This document shows positions 1-12,160 of a DNA stretch of 64,000 nt, piece by piece. The stretch lies in assembly GCF_018691265.1 (NCBI RefSeq), contig NW_024881283.1:5305731-5369730 (forward strand), in the 5' to 3' direction. Made by a program: the position numbers and the translations under genes. The stretch is from Tyto alba. Taxonomy: Eukaryota; Chordata; Aves; Strigiformes; Tytonidae. Every line of letters begins with the position of its first letter. The stretch's first letter is position 1. The notes under the pieces are model-generated. The model did not search any database. It was not told where the DNA came from and saw only the letters and a program-made list of their open reading frames with translations.

Positions 1-57
1 ACCCAGAACGGATACTTTTTCTTTCTTTTCTTTCACTCATTTGTTTCATCCTACTGG

Positions 58-88
<31 letters not shown>

Positions 89-1100
89 AAACAAACAAAA
101 AAAAACCAAGATAAAATATCAGCCCCTTTTTAGCGTGGGGCAGAAGGGAAGGAATCTTATTGTTAATAATAAGTGCTGATGAAGAGAAAGCACATCTGCA
201 GAGGATACTTTCCAATAGATTATTGTCTGCTGGGTGTCGCCAGCCCATTTCCTCCCATCTGAATTCTGCTGGTGGAAGCACTCCCGAGAGACACAGCCTC
301 ACATCTGTACACAACACCAGAGCTCAGAAGAAATGTGAAGCCTGGCTTTCAAATGCCAGTAATGAGAAGAGAGCGGGGGAGTAAGAATTGCTTCTTTTAT
401 TAATCAAATTCCCCCCCTCCCCTCTGCACCGCCTGCCATCATCCATTCTGGAGAGCATCCTCTAAGCATGAGGGCATGCCTGCCTAGCTGCTTGTGAAGT
501 CTATTGGTAGAGTAGCCTCGGGTACCACGTACTCAATTTGACAGTGCTACCACTGCCAGGGCTCTGGCAGCTAATGGAGGACTTTGTTTAGCTGCCTGAA
601 GGGGTGATCCATCACACAGAGTTCAGGCCTGACTGGGAATGGAGGATGGGTGGCTCAGGAGAGAGGGATAGCTATCAGGGTAAGGACAAGGAAAGAGAAC
701 TGTGCATACTGATCTGTTTAATCACCAGTTAGTGCTAACCCATCACCTCTCAGCACCGAAGTGCTGAGGTGCCTGAGGGGAGAATGCTGCCTAGGGCAGA
801 AGCAGACTCACAAAGAGGAAGCTGTCAGGAAATACAAGGGAAGAGCAAATCATCTAGGCATGGACAAGGTCAGAAATCAAAGATCTCCTAATGTTCCCTG
901 GCAGAAGAGGAAAACCAGCTTCAGAATACTGCAAGCAAAATGGATAAAATGAGGTTGTCTTTGCAGGGGGAAATAATAGGAGCTGGGTTTCAGCGGGGTT
1001 TCCAGTGATGCTCCTCTTGGTGACCAGGTCAGGGATCAGTCATTCCCGGGAATTCAGACAACCAAAAGAGCCGTTAATTCCTCACAGCGTGCAGTTGCCC
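1..1100. other. Intergenic DNA with an A-rich tract at its left edge
   Basis: No gene is recognisable here. A run of about 30 adenines at 58-87 passes into CAAA-type repeats up to about 106. The remainder is unique-looking sequence whose open frames are short and lack any domain signature. Confidence 0.6.
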
Positions 1101-1149
1101 ACCCGGGACCAGTAAGAACCAGTTTCAAACTTTCAAATTCTTGTCGCAG

Positions 1150-1480
1150 CCGATGTAACTGAGAGGGTGTTGGGCTGGGCGTCCAGCATCAGCAGCTTTG
1201 CCGCAGGCTTTCACGCGCTGCTGGCCCACCGAGCCCCGCGCACCAGCTAAGGGCAGGGGAGGGTGACCAGGCTCCTGGGCTGTTCTCGCACAAAGCCTCA
1301 GCTGACAAGCACAAACCGAAATCTTGTCAGCACCAAAGCGGACGTGAGTTTGCTTCAGATTGCAGCTCAGGCTCTCAGCACAGCCGTTCCGCTGCCGTGG
1401 GCCACCCCTACAGAAACCGCCTGAGCCTGCAGCCCGTGCTGGCTCCCCAGGGACCGGGGAAAGTGACAACTGGGACGTCG
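1150..1480. other. Moderately GC-rich, CpG-containing patch
   Basis: This patch is visibly richer in G+C and CpG than its surroundings, for example around 1200-1250 and 1380-1400. Frames are open on both strands across it, as expected from base composition, and none gives a recognisable protein. It could be a minor CpG island or a decayed GC-rich repeat; I see no promoter motif that decides the matter. Confidence 0.35.
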
Positions 1481-3452
1481 TGGGGCAGTGTCCACCTGTA
1501 ACACTCCTGGTGACCTCAGGCCGTCAGCTCATTTCGCTGGTGTCAGTGCTGGCCAGCACCAGCTGCTGCTTGCTCCCAGGCTGGCATGCCTCATGATTCC
1601 TGGTCTTTTCTTTTTTCCCCTCTTTTTTTTTTATTTTTTTAAGATTTCTTTGACAAGCCAGTGGGCTCAGCTGCAAAGCATCAGCTTCTCCCTGGCCTAT
1701 CAGGGATATAATTTATAGCCTTAGAAACGAGGCAGCTGTGAGATGATCCAAGCATCAGAATGGGAATCCCTCCACTGCCGAGTGGCAGCAGAGCTGAATA
1801 CCCGTGGCTGACACCAGGCGCACCCACGGGAGTGGGAGAAACAGCAAGAAAAAGCCCTGCTACTGCAACATTTTGCTGTCTCTCCAGCACTCCTCCTTGG
1901 GGGCCCCCCAGCCCCTGGGATGCAAGTTTAGGGTTCATGTACGTCACGACACTTTGCAGCCAGTTGGTGCAGGCGTGTGGAAACCCCTCTTGCTGGCTGT
2001 GTGCTGGGAAGTCAAACTGGGCATCAGCAGGACTGGCAGAGCTTCCATTCAGGGCACTGTGCAATAGTGGTGTCAGGCCTGAGAAATGGTACCTGAGCAC
2101 TAGGCCATGCTGAAAAACTCCAAAGAATGCAGGTCCTGCTTATTCCTGGAGGGTGGAGATGCTGGAAAGACCCAGATCTGCATTAGGTACAATTCAAATC
2201 CCTTGCAAGAGCCGACTCCTGTTGCAAAGAGTACAAATGGCTGAGAGGAAAACAGGGTCAGGAAAAAGCGGGGTTGGCCAGTTTTACAGGTAAAAATCCT
2301 GCAGTGCAAAGGGTGACTCATCCTAAATCACCACAGGCCTCCAGCACAGGATTCTCTCCAACTACTGCAAGACCCTCTTTAGACTGAGGCACTTTCTGAT
2401 TCATGCACTCTATTATTCTGGACAAAGCCATTTCCAACTTGACTCGAGGGTAAAGGGATTTGTGTAACTTTCTGCAACCCTGTTGCCAGCAAGAACCTGT
2501 GATTTCCATTAGCATCAGCAGAAGTGATGAACCTGCACCTGCGAGGAAAAAAAAAAATGCATACCCCTAGATAAAAGTGACACAATGTAAAGGATAATAC
2601 ATCTGAAGTTTTTAATCAATCCCATTAAGGAGAAGTGGTATCTACACTCCTGTAATCAAAATCCTACCTTCAACACTGCCAGTCTGGCTTAGACAAGCTT
2701 GTTCCTCATTGCAGCCTTTTGCAGATATAGAGATTGCCTTGTGCTGGGGTGATATTGAATTGATTCAAAACAAATTTTAGGATGTTTCAGGCATTAAAGT
2801 TCTTCAGGAAGGTCACTGGTTATACAATACAAGCAGCTCCTTTTCAATCTACCCTTTAGTTTCAATTTACAGTTCTGCAGAGAAACATAAAGTGCTCCGA
2901 TTCCTGGTTTTAGAAGAAAATAAAACAAACTCACATGGTGAGTATGGGCAGAAGTCTTTGAATTAGGTTGTAGCAACTCCTCAGTTTGTGTCAGTAGTTG
3001 GACCTTGGATCTCATGACTAAAGGCACATTCTTTGCTGGTATGAGATTAAAGAAAAGTGCAAAACCAAAGAAATGTTGCCACACCTGGGTCTCCTTGGTG
3101 TAGAGACTGCAGCCAGCTCACTTACCTCTGGCATGTGACAGGCCACTAAGGGACCTCTTGAAATCCCAGGGTGAAGGTATCAGGGGAAGAGGGAAAGGTA
3201 GAGACTGCAGGTAGGGGAGCAGACTCTTGCATGCAGTATTGTAAAAAAAGGTCAGATATCTGACTCTTTTCATGGGCTATCAAGGAGAGAAAAGTGACAG
3301 GGAATGCTGTTGGAAGTCTCCTGAAGGACAGTGTGGTGAGAGACCTGAATGATGGAAAAGTGTTAATGAGATGGATGTGCAAGAGAGGAAAATGGTAGTG
3401 GTGCTTTGACCATGATGGACTAAGGATTCCATGGAGACACGGTTTGCAGGGA
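1481..3452. other. Intergenic DNA, no gene seen
   Basis: This stretch holds T-rich runs near 1611-1640 and short unrelated open frames. No splice-linked coding pattern, RNA gene or repeat is recognised. Confidence 0.5.
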
Positions 3453-3530
3453 GAGGTAATAGCTTCTATTAGAACAATTGGTATCATTGAGGGGAAAAAA
3501 TGACTAGCTTTTGAGCACCCAGCCATTGCA
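3453..3530 (+). repeat. Possible ancient amniote interspersed-repeat fragment
   Basis: The stretch beginning 'aggtaatagcttctattag' and running through 'gactagcttttgagc' resembles, at clear divergence, a common amniote repeat segment. That segment has the pattern 'aggtaatatcttttattgg' followed by a 'caagctttcgagc' motif. The family name is uncertain and the match is from memory of the consensus, so this is a tentative call. A library-based repeat search would decide it. Confidence 0.35.
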
Positions 3531-4006
3531 GAGCTATGAAAAGGAAATTGGGGTGAAGTATTACAAAAAGTACATAAAGAACCTGACATATGCATTCATA
3601 TAGCTGGTGGGCTGGTTGGTAGGTCTTCTGTTGTCTGATGCTCTTTTGGGGCATTTCCATTCAGGCAGGCAGGGTGTAAAGTGCTTCTGAATCAGAGTGG
3701 GATGACTCACATTTCCCTTGTTCTTATGTTTAGTTATGTAAATGAAGCAGTAAGCTCAGGACAGATGGAGCTGGATCCTCACACAATGTACATTTTTCCT
3801 TCAGCGGCCAGGACTACTGCTATGCATTATTATTCACTGCAGTCAGAGATACATTGGTGCAGTGAGCCATACAGAAGATGTATATACAGTATGAATCAAA
3901 CCAAATATCCTCAGGGTGAAAGCCAGTGTTCTCTATTTACAGGGAAATGGAAAATTCACTTATTCAAAAACATCAAGTTGGAGGCAATTTTCATTGCCAG
4001 GGGTGG

Positions 4007-4021
4007 CTACTAGAGGGAGAC
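4007..4021 (+). promoter_or_regulatory. CTCF-like core motif (weak)
   Basis: The 15-mer ctactagagggagac fits 12 of 15 positions of the commonly used CTCF core pattern CCASYAGRKGGCRSY. It mismatches at positions 2, 12 and 14. It lies in otherwise featureless intergenic DNA and is weaker than the sites at 34245 and 50652. Motif evidence alone does not show binding. Confidence 0.25.
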
Positions 4022-7000
4022 ATTGTCACACTCTCTAAACCAGGGCCACCTAATTCATGGCAATATGTCCGTAATCTCTGTCAAAATAATGAGCAAAGTG
4101 AATACATTAGTATCAAACCCAGGTGAAAAGGACCATCGGCCCAGCTGAATCACCAGCAGTCCCTGATACCCTCACATCTGCTTCCATCTGCAGGTGGTCC
4201 CCCACTACCTCCACTGCTCATGGATTATTCTGGGAAGTCTGAATAGTTTATCATCTTTCCAGTGTTGAAAAAACAGCCTTTATCTTCTGTTGTCATCTTT
4301 GCCCCTTTCTAAGGAAGGTCCCTCCCCACATGATGCATCCCTTTCAGCAGAGGGGACTCCCAGTTGTTTATTGGCTTCCCCTGTGGTCTCCTTGGTCTTC
4401 TGTTTTCCAACTTTTCTAGCCTGTTTGTAAACTGAATTGCTCCTTTCATTTCTGAAGAGGGCTAATGACCTCTCTTAGTAGGGCATCTTGGAAGTGTTGC
4501 TTGTCTGCAGGTTATTTAGCATTTCAATGCCAGCACACAGTGTAAAACAGCACCAGTACTCTTTTATTCCCTAGCAGTCACTAAGTCAGTTTGATTTGTT
4601 TTGAGGGCTTTTTTATTTTTTTCCCCCCTTTTTTTTTTTTTAAATTTAGATTATATGAAAATCTAACATGAGGAATTTTAACTTAGTATTTCTCCTTTGG
4701 TGAAAATGGATCAACTAAAATAAAATGTTATAGCAAGCTTTGACAAAACAATGCCAGTTTGCCACAGTTGCTGAGATTTCCTTCTTTTCTAATCACCTAT
4801 GGCTGGGTTTAGGTGGTAGTAGAAATTGTTTGTCCTCTCTTCATTAGGACAGAAAGCAAGTGCAAATTTTATGGAAATACTTGAGACCTGAAAGAAGAAA
4901 CAGACAATTCTGTTCGCTTCATTTGTCTTTAGAGAAAGCAGGAACCATGAATCAGAGGGAAATTGCTTTAATCTTGCTATGTATTAATAATACTCAATTT
5001 CATTTATTGTAAGCGAGAGGAATGCAGACCTCCCCTGCCTCCTGCTATGTTCATAATTTATCCCCAGCCAATTAACTTCTTCTGCTGCAGAATTAATAAA
5101 CTATTATATTATTGATGCCAAAAAGTGGGTATGGCATTTTCTGTCTTTCTGACAGTGTTGTGAAAAGTTACGTATATCATTGCAACAGCAAGGAAAGTTT
5201 TCTGAATTTCCTTTTGCACGAAGCTGTGGGAGGTGATCCCCTCTGGGAATCACTTCTCAGTTCTTAGCCCATTACTAATTCTGTGGCCACCCTCATCTGG
5301 CTTTTCTCAAGATGCTGAAACCTATCATGTCTCTCAAAGTTTCCAGATTCAGTGGTATTTCTAAGGTATTAACGAGGTTAAATGGTGGATTTTCCATGTT
5401 TGCCTCAACACTAAGATACGCAGTCACTTAAGATATTAAAAAAAATAAAATAGAGGTAGCAATTAAGTTCAGGATAGGATTCATCTCACTTTAGCTAGAA
5501 GTCAGGGAAGTGTGCTGCTACAGCTGACATAGACCCTGCAGACTCCTTTCAAAGCCAGTGAAGAGAGACGGGCACTGTGAGGAGCAATTCTTCTAACCAG
5601 TGTAGACATCTATTTCAAGACGAGGTAAAACGCATCCCAGGCATCCCTGGCTCTACCAACCAGATCTGCATCAGGGTCCTGCACTGCAAATACCGACACA
5701 TAATTGAAGACAGCCCCCTTGCTGTGCAATCTCAATACTTTCAGAGGGTCACCCATGCCACCTTCTCTTGAGGTGGATCAGGTGTGGAGATGAAGGGAGA
5801 CTGCATGACTAGCTTATCCTGGTGCCAACCTTTCAGACAGTCAGGTTTTGGAAAGGTGATTCTCAGGAGCTAGGTCTGTCAAGCCCTGGAAGCATACAGA
5901 GATGGGGGGAGGCAGCCTCTGACTATGGTGATGAAGTGTTTACTCATCTCAAGACACCTTCTGTTAAATACCACAGCCTCTGGTCTCAAGTGGCATCCTG
6001 AATTCCCTCCCTGCCTAATGACCTGCATAACGAACCCACCCACCGCCAAGGGACCACTGACAGGAGCTGGCTCACTCTTCTAAGTGCTACAACTATTTAT
6101 GCCCCTTGTGCAATACAAAAGCATTTTTAGTGCAGCTATTTCCACCAAAAAAAGCCACTTTGCAGTGCCATGACTATAAGCAGCTTTTCTATTACCTCGC
6201 ATCCGTACATCCCCTGTCCTCATAGAACACTCTAAAGCAGTGGACAGTGTGAGACAAAGCCCTAGCTCTGCCAAGCAGGTCCTTGTTTGGAAATGTGGGT
6301 TTGTTCAGACCTAAGTTATTTGAGGGAATGCATCTTTTCTGTAAGCAAATATTTCTCAGACCTACAATACCTCTTTTATTTTGGCCAGAAATAGTAAACA
6401 GGGCCTGACTGCCCCATGATCAAAGACCAGGCTGTTTTCTTTTTGGTTAACAATGACTGAGGTCAAAAGGTTGATGTGTCCCTGGGACCGCTTGGATGTC
6501 TGCACAGGAACCTTTATCTTCTGTGGTCCAGGAGTTTCTGTAACTGAGTCCTGCAGCAGACTGTCTCCCTTATCCACCCCAACACCCAAACTGTCACTGT
6601 CTCTTCCCAGACACAACTCTCAACTTTTCTGGCCTCTCAATGGAAAAAAAAAATCATAAAACAAATAACTCGCTAGCCAACCAAGCAACCCACCCCACAT
6701 CCCAAAATACTGTTGTTTCAGTGCTATGTGAAATAGAGAAACAAATGTTGAAATACTTGTTTAGTTTCTGCAGTGATAAAATCGTCCCTGTTCTGCAGTG
6801 GGCTGAAGGCTCAATTTCTGGCTCATGTAAAGTTTTATTTAAAAACTGAAATGTCCATATGAGCAAAGTTGAAGTGCTATTGTTTCTAAAGACAGCTCTG
6901 GGCTTTTCTCTATGGTAACCTCGCAGAAGGTAATTAGGAAGCCATAGCAACAGCTACACCTCCCAGCACACTGTCTGCTCTCCTTCAAATACTCTGCAAG

Positions 7001-10000
7001 CTCCAAAACATACAGGCGCTCATCCTGGGGATGCCGGGCTGCTTTACATTATGTAAGAAGCAATCAATGTTTCCCAACATCACTTGGGGATTTGTTTTTG
7101 ACAATGTTCTATTTCTGCCCCAGTATGTGAACAGGAGACACTGGCCAAAAGCTGTGATGGTGTGTCTTTGCCTTATGTGGGAGGCCAGGCACGCAGTCCG
7201 TCTGTCTGTCCAGACCGGGAAGCCTTGCTAGATGTGAATTATCACATGCTGTGCTTGGATCCGTGTCCTTCAGCCCTCCCCAGATTTCAGCTGGGTACTT
7301 GGGAGCTCTTGAGATTTTGTTCCACTGATGATACAGATTATATGAACTTCAGAGTCATCTGATTTGTACTCCACGTCCTGTTGTTCCATGGTGAGTATCT
7401 ACAGCACTGGTATCCACTCCTCCCTGTGGGTCCCGCTAGTCCCTTGGATAAAACAGGAACTCTGAGAAGCCCAAAAATGCAGTTTGGCAAAAATCCCTGA
7501 GTGGGGGTAGAAAAGCAGTGAGGCTTTGTGCTAGATGTGACATCTAAACACCCAAAACTGTTTTTTCCCAGCTCTCCATGGGTGTCTTCCTCTTTGTAAA
7601 ATGGGCCAACAACACAGCTCTGCTTATGAAATTCTTATGAGACATTCAAAAGCTCTGACATTTAAAAGCTCTTTTGTTACAAGAGGGCAGAAAAAATGCC
7701 CTGACAAGATGGCAGTTTCCATCCGTCTCTTACAGAGCAGCTCAGTGCAATATTGCAAGGCAAGTTTGACCATAAAAATCAGACATTGCCCTCCTCTCAG
7801 ATGCAATGGCACAGGATACAGGGCACAGGTGTCCTAAACAAACCTTAGACCTCGAGTACTCATGGGGCATACAACCATGCCAGCACTCCTGTCTTCTCTG
7901 CTTTGAACAGGTCTGTGGAAAGCATCATCTTGGCTTGCCATAGTATAACTTCTGAATTAGGATGGACAGTGGGCCTGGGAGGCCCAAAAAGAGGTGATGG
8001 TCTTTAGATGGATGATTATACTGAGATAGGACTCTCTTGCAGGAACACAATATGCTGATAATAAATTAAAGAGGCAGGGATGACAAAGCCGTTTTAGTAC
8101 TTGGACATAGAGTGGGACTCTGGGATTTGGGTTTCATCACTCATTTTTCCCTAATCTACTGTTCTCAGGTTACTTGATGTGCTTCTTGCCTCCGTTTCCC
8201 ATGCCTGTAAAAGGAGACATCCTCTGTAACACAAACCAAAGCCGGGTGACAGCAATGCTGCTGCCAGAGCTCTGACGAGCAGCGTGCACATTCAGCCTCA
8301 GAAAGGCAGCGCACCATCCAGCACTTGCCCACTGTCTTTAATTCAGTGCCCAACTGCCATCTCTGCGATGAAAATTTTGCTCACCTGGATGAGGACGGCC
8401 CTCGGGGTGTTTGCTGTTCACTGGTGAATATGCTGTGGTGCTTTAGAGAAAGGCCCTTCCTGGTGCTGCCAGAGGAGGTGCAATGACCCGGCACCGCGGG
8501 TCACGGGGGATGCAAACAGCGGAGGAGAGCAAGTCCTGGGCACCTTCCCCGCACCACTGTGCCTGTCCCCAGACACCAAGGACAGCAGCAGCAATTTCTG
8601 CTGAAAAGAGGAATGATTTGGAGCATGTTTAAGACTATCCACCGACTTAAGCAAGGTATTTAGACGCAACAGGTCTCTGGTTTGGAGCTGACAGTCATTT
8701 ACGCTATCAAGACGTGAAAGCTGTAATTTCCCATAATGAATAGGAACTGCTTATTAGCTGATCTCTCCTTTCCTAATTTTGTTTTATGTGCAATCTTGGC
8801 AGAAGTGCAGCCGCTCAGCTGCAGGTGAGAGATAGCAAGTAAACTTAAATATGCAGGAAGAAAGTAGGAGCATATCAGAAAAATGCAGTAAGAGAAGTTA
8901 AAAACTTTTGCAGAAAGGGATCAAGGAAAGTGGCTTCAGGAAACATTCTCTTCTCAGGATGAGTATTTCAGTCTGACTTACCTGCATGTGGGACCACAGT
9001 GGTTTTCAGTCTCCTCTTCACAGCAGCTTGTATCTGATACTGCTGAACATGACTGTTCAAGATCAGGACTGGATGCACCATTTTAATTTCTCCTCCTCAG
9101 GCTTTGGCTGTTAAAAAACCACAGAGTTGATTCAGTTCAAAGACCTAAGTGGCACCCAGCGATTCTCTCCTAATCTCTTTCAAGAAGAGGGCATTGCAAA
9201 GGCTTCTCTGGCTGCCTGTTTTTGCCATCTGATTCCTATTTGTCATACTTCTGATCATCACCTACAGCTCTGTTTCCCTTAATGTTCCCATAAATGAACA
9301 TGATTTAAGTGTTTTGTGACCTCCATCTTGTTGGAAGGAATAGGTGTTTTTATGTCCCGAGAGCCTCACGGGTCACAGGGCTGTAATTACCACCCAATGA
9401 TCCAGATGGGAGTGAGACAGGTGGATCCGAAGATAAAGGACAAGCAGCCACACCACAGTCATCACAACCACCAGAGCCTAACTAGGGCTCTGGGGCTGTC
9501 TCCACGGGAAGGCTGGCTCTGAATGGACTGTGGAGAGAAAATAACACACTCATACCCTCCTGGCAGTCCCATTAGTGCTGTCAAGAGACTGGCAGAGCAA
9601 GGCAAGGGTTTGACCTGTCATTGTCTACCTTGTAATCATTCTGCCAGGGGAATATCATCATCTTCCAGGCTGTCCATCAGGGAATAAAATTTCCCCTCCA
9701 AGAAAAGGAGAGTGGAGGAATGTCTCGAGGATTGTTAACATATAAATGCGGTCACCCTGAGTTCTTATTTGTTGTTTTCCCATCCCAAGAAAGTTCTGTT
9801 TATTTTAAACTCTTGGTTTCCCTGCTTGCAAGAAGGAATGATAGAATGCAGACTTGGTTCCTGCTGCGGTCTTTAGATGGGGTTACTGAAGGAGATGGGG
9901 TGGGGGGTGATGGTAGTTGGGCCCAATCCTTTTCACTACCAACAGCACACAGACCGATGGCTACACCAAAGAATTAAATGCTAACAGGAGCGATCGGCTT

Positions 10001-10346
10001 TCGAAAGTGTGATTAGGTACAGAAACTACTGTCAGACATTACAACCTTAATCATTACCTTTTAATCCGATCTACATGGGCAAACCCAGGAGCCCAAGAAT
10101 GTTCCCAGCACACGTACCAAAGCAGCAAACAGCCAAATCGAGCGGTAGGAACCAGCTCCCACCCTGTGCACGTGAGCTGACAGCCCAGGGAACACAGGAC
10201 TGTGCGGGGTGGGGAACCGAGCAACAGCCCGGCACATGCTCCGTGGCAGCACGCTGCAGGCAAAGCAGTCTCAACTTGGGGAATTTTTGCTTAATTTAAT
10301 TTCTCGCCAATTAACACCAACTTCTGATGCCTGATTTGGGTATTGG

Positions 10347-10368
10347 AAAAAAAAAAAAAAAAAAAAAA
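10347..10368. repeat. Poly(A) tract
   Basis: This is an almost pure adenine run of about 21 bases, with AT-rich flanks. No retrotransposon body is recognised next to it. Confidence 0.8.
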
Positions 10369-10519
10369 GACAATTAAAAAACACTTAAGAGAACACATTA
10401 CCTCCCATTCCCCAGGGCTCAGCTAAAACCACTTTCCCCCTCTCCCCCCACCCCATTAAGTCTGTAGGCAGTGAGGGCTGACGCTGCTCGTTGCTTATTG
10501 CTGGTTTTCCTCCACTCAA

Positions 10520-10600
10520 ATGCTGGTCACCCATGGCCACAGTCCCTCAGGGGTGTCCCTGCCCTGGCGTGGGTCACCCACAGGCTACAGACCTGGCGTG
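10520..10600 (+). repeat. Single copy of a dispersed GC-rich repeat module
   Basis: The block contains 'ctggtcacccatggccac' followed by 'ggggtgtccctgccctggcg' and 'ggtcacccacaggct'. The 38 bases at 10551-10588 match the reverse complement of 49510-49547 at 36 positions. This is therefore the same module that forms a tandem array inside the CpG island near 49.4 kb, in opposite orientation. A more diverged relative seems to lie at 41130-41180. The pattern is familiar from bird genomes as a dispersed minisatellite-like repeat, but I cannot give a family name. Confidence 0.6.
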
Positions 10601-10699
10601 ACGCCAACCCTGTGATTTACACCCGATCTGGAGCACAGAGCAGTGACCGAGCCCTGCAAAACCTTGACAGGAGGTTTCAGCATTCCCCGCCAGAGCTCT

Positions 10700-12160
10700 G
10701 AAACCGAGGTTACGATATTAATATACATCCTGCTGTCATTTAATTGAAACGACAATGGACTGATTGCATTAAGCTCCCTGCCAGCTATTCATTAAGTGCC
10801 TGATTGAAGACTGTCACCGATGCCTTTTCTCTTTTAATTAAAACGGGTGCTTTTGAAGGCAGGCTGGGAGCCAGCGTGCCGACTGGGTGGCCGGCACGGC
10901 GGCGCTGGGCTCCGGCCGCAGGCGCTGGGCGAGCCCGAGGAGGACCCTGCCCCCCGCTCTCCTCTCTCCCCCCTGATTCTGACTTCGGAGAGAGTGTTAA
11001 TTAAAAACTATTTCAAGGATTCATCTGCTGAGGCTCCTTTCTTAATTAGCACACCCTATTAGCAGTAAAACTGTGTAACACAAACAAGGTTTTACATATC
11101 TTCCCATTTTTTTTCTCCTACATTTGCTGGAGCGATAACAGAAGATGGATGATCCGTGGGTGCTTCAGCTGATTAGGAGCCAAATTTTTATTTTCTCTGT
11201 CCCTTTCTGCCTGAGTGTTACCAATGTCCAGATGAGGGAGATTTTATCTGTGTCAACGACCCTGGGAAGTGAAGCATGTGCATGCAGAGGCTCAGTAATG
11301 AAGTGGGTTGGATGGCAGTTAGCACACACCGAGTGTGTTAACATGGTGAAGACCAGATCCCAGAGGGGCCCTGAAAGACCAAAACGGCAATAGCAAAGAC
11401 TAAATACATTCAGTCAGAAAAATGGTTTTGTTGGTGCTGAAATACACGAAGTTGAGCCTTTTCTTCATGCTTCGTTGACAGGGGACAGCATTAACCCTTC
11501 TGGAAATCAGGGCACCTCGTTCAAATGTTTCAGCAGGGGCTGCAGAGAGAAACGTTGAGTTATGCCCCACTTGGCTGGGCTGTGGAGGGAGCAGTGGGAG
11601 ATGCAGCCTAGCACCCCTCTCTGCTCCCTGGCTCCTGCAAGGGGGTCCCCTCTGAAGCAAACAGCACAGCCCAAACCACAGCCTTGGAAACCTCCACCTT
11701 GGCTGGCAGCTCTGATTCGTACCAGTGATATTTACTACAGAGTTACATGCCTGTGGCTTGAAATGATGGAGGGTGGTAATTTCAGAATGCTTCAGAGGAA
11801 TACAAAGCCCAAATATTATATTCAAGTATAGAGTCTCCAAAAACCCTATTAACAGGCTTCTCTTCATTATTCCTTTGATTTGCGTAGGGCTGTCTTAATG
11901 CCGACTAAATGTAATTATTTCTCATTGCTGTTTTGCCTGTATTAGTAAAAGCTAATGCCACAGGGCCTTGTTCAAAAACTGCCTGTATAAATATTGTTAA
12001 AAATAAATGCATAACATTAATTCTCCATCGTTCATGTCACTGTTTATTTAATGCTCTAAAAAGCTAATTACCACTAATTTTATTCTACATCTTCTTCAGG
12101 TCTTACAGTCTCGGTACTATAAGATAAAAGAATTAATTGTTAATTAGCATACCTTTTTTG
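10700..12160. other. AT-rich blocks with clustered homeodomain-type motifs; possible conserved non-coding elements
   Basis: No gene is seen. The segments 10700-10850 and 11880-12160 are dense in ATTA/TAAT cores, for example 'ctttttaattaaaac'-type sequence near 10832, 'gctaattaccactaatttta' near 12062 and 'gaattaattgttaattagc' near 12130. A G+C-rich patch at 10865-10965 lies between them. Dense, non-repetitive homeodomain cores are typical of developmental conserved non-coding elements. Conservation itself cannot be seen from one sequence, so this is inference. Confidence 0.3.

Larger units (their letters stand above)
3546..10470. other. Long intergenic stretch, no gene seen
   Basis: This seven-kilobase stretch is mostly AT-rich and unique-looking. 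It holds T-runs near 4610-4642, an AT-rich block with homeodomain-type motifs at 4980-5125, a CTCF-like site near 4007 and a poly(A) tract at about 10347-10368. The open frames present are below about 100 codons, have no domain signature and are not linked by convincing splice sites. Confidence 0.5.

Noticed and set aside
11400..11867. 155-codon minus-strand frame
   Set aside because: No recognisable domain or transmembrane/signal pattern that holds up, and no supporting splice or promoter signal; treated as chance.
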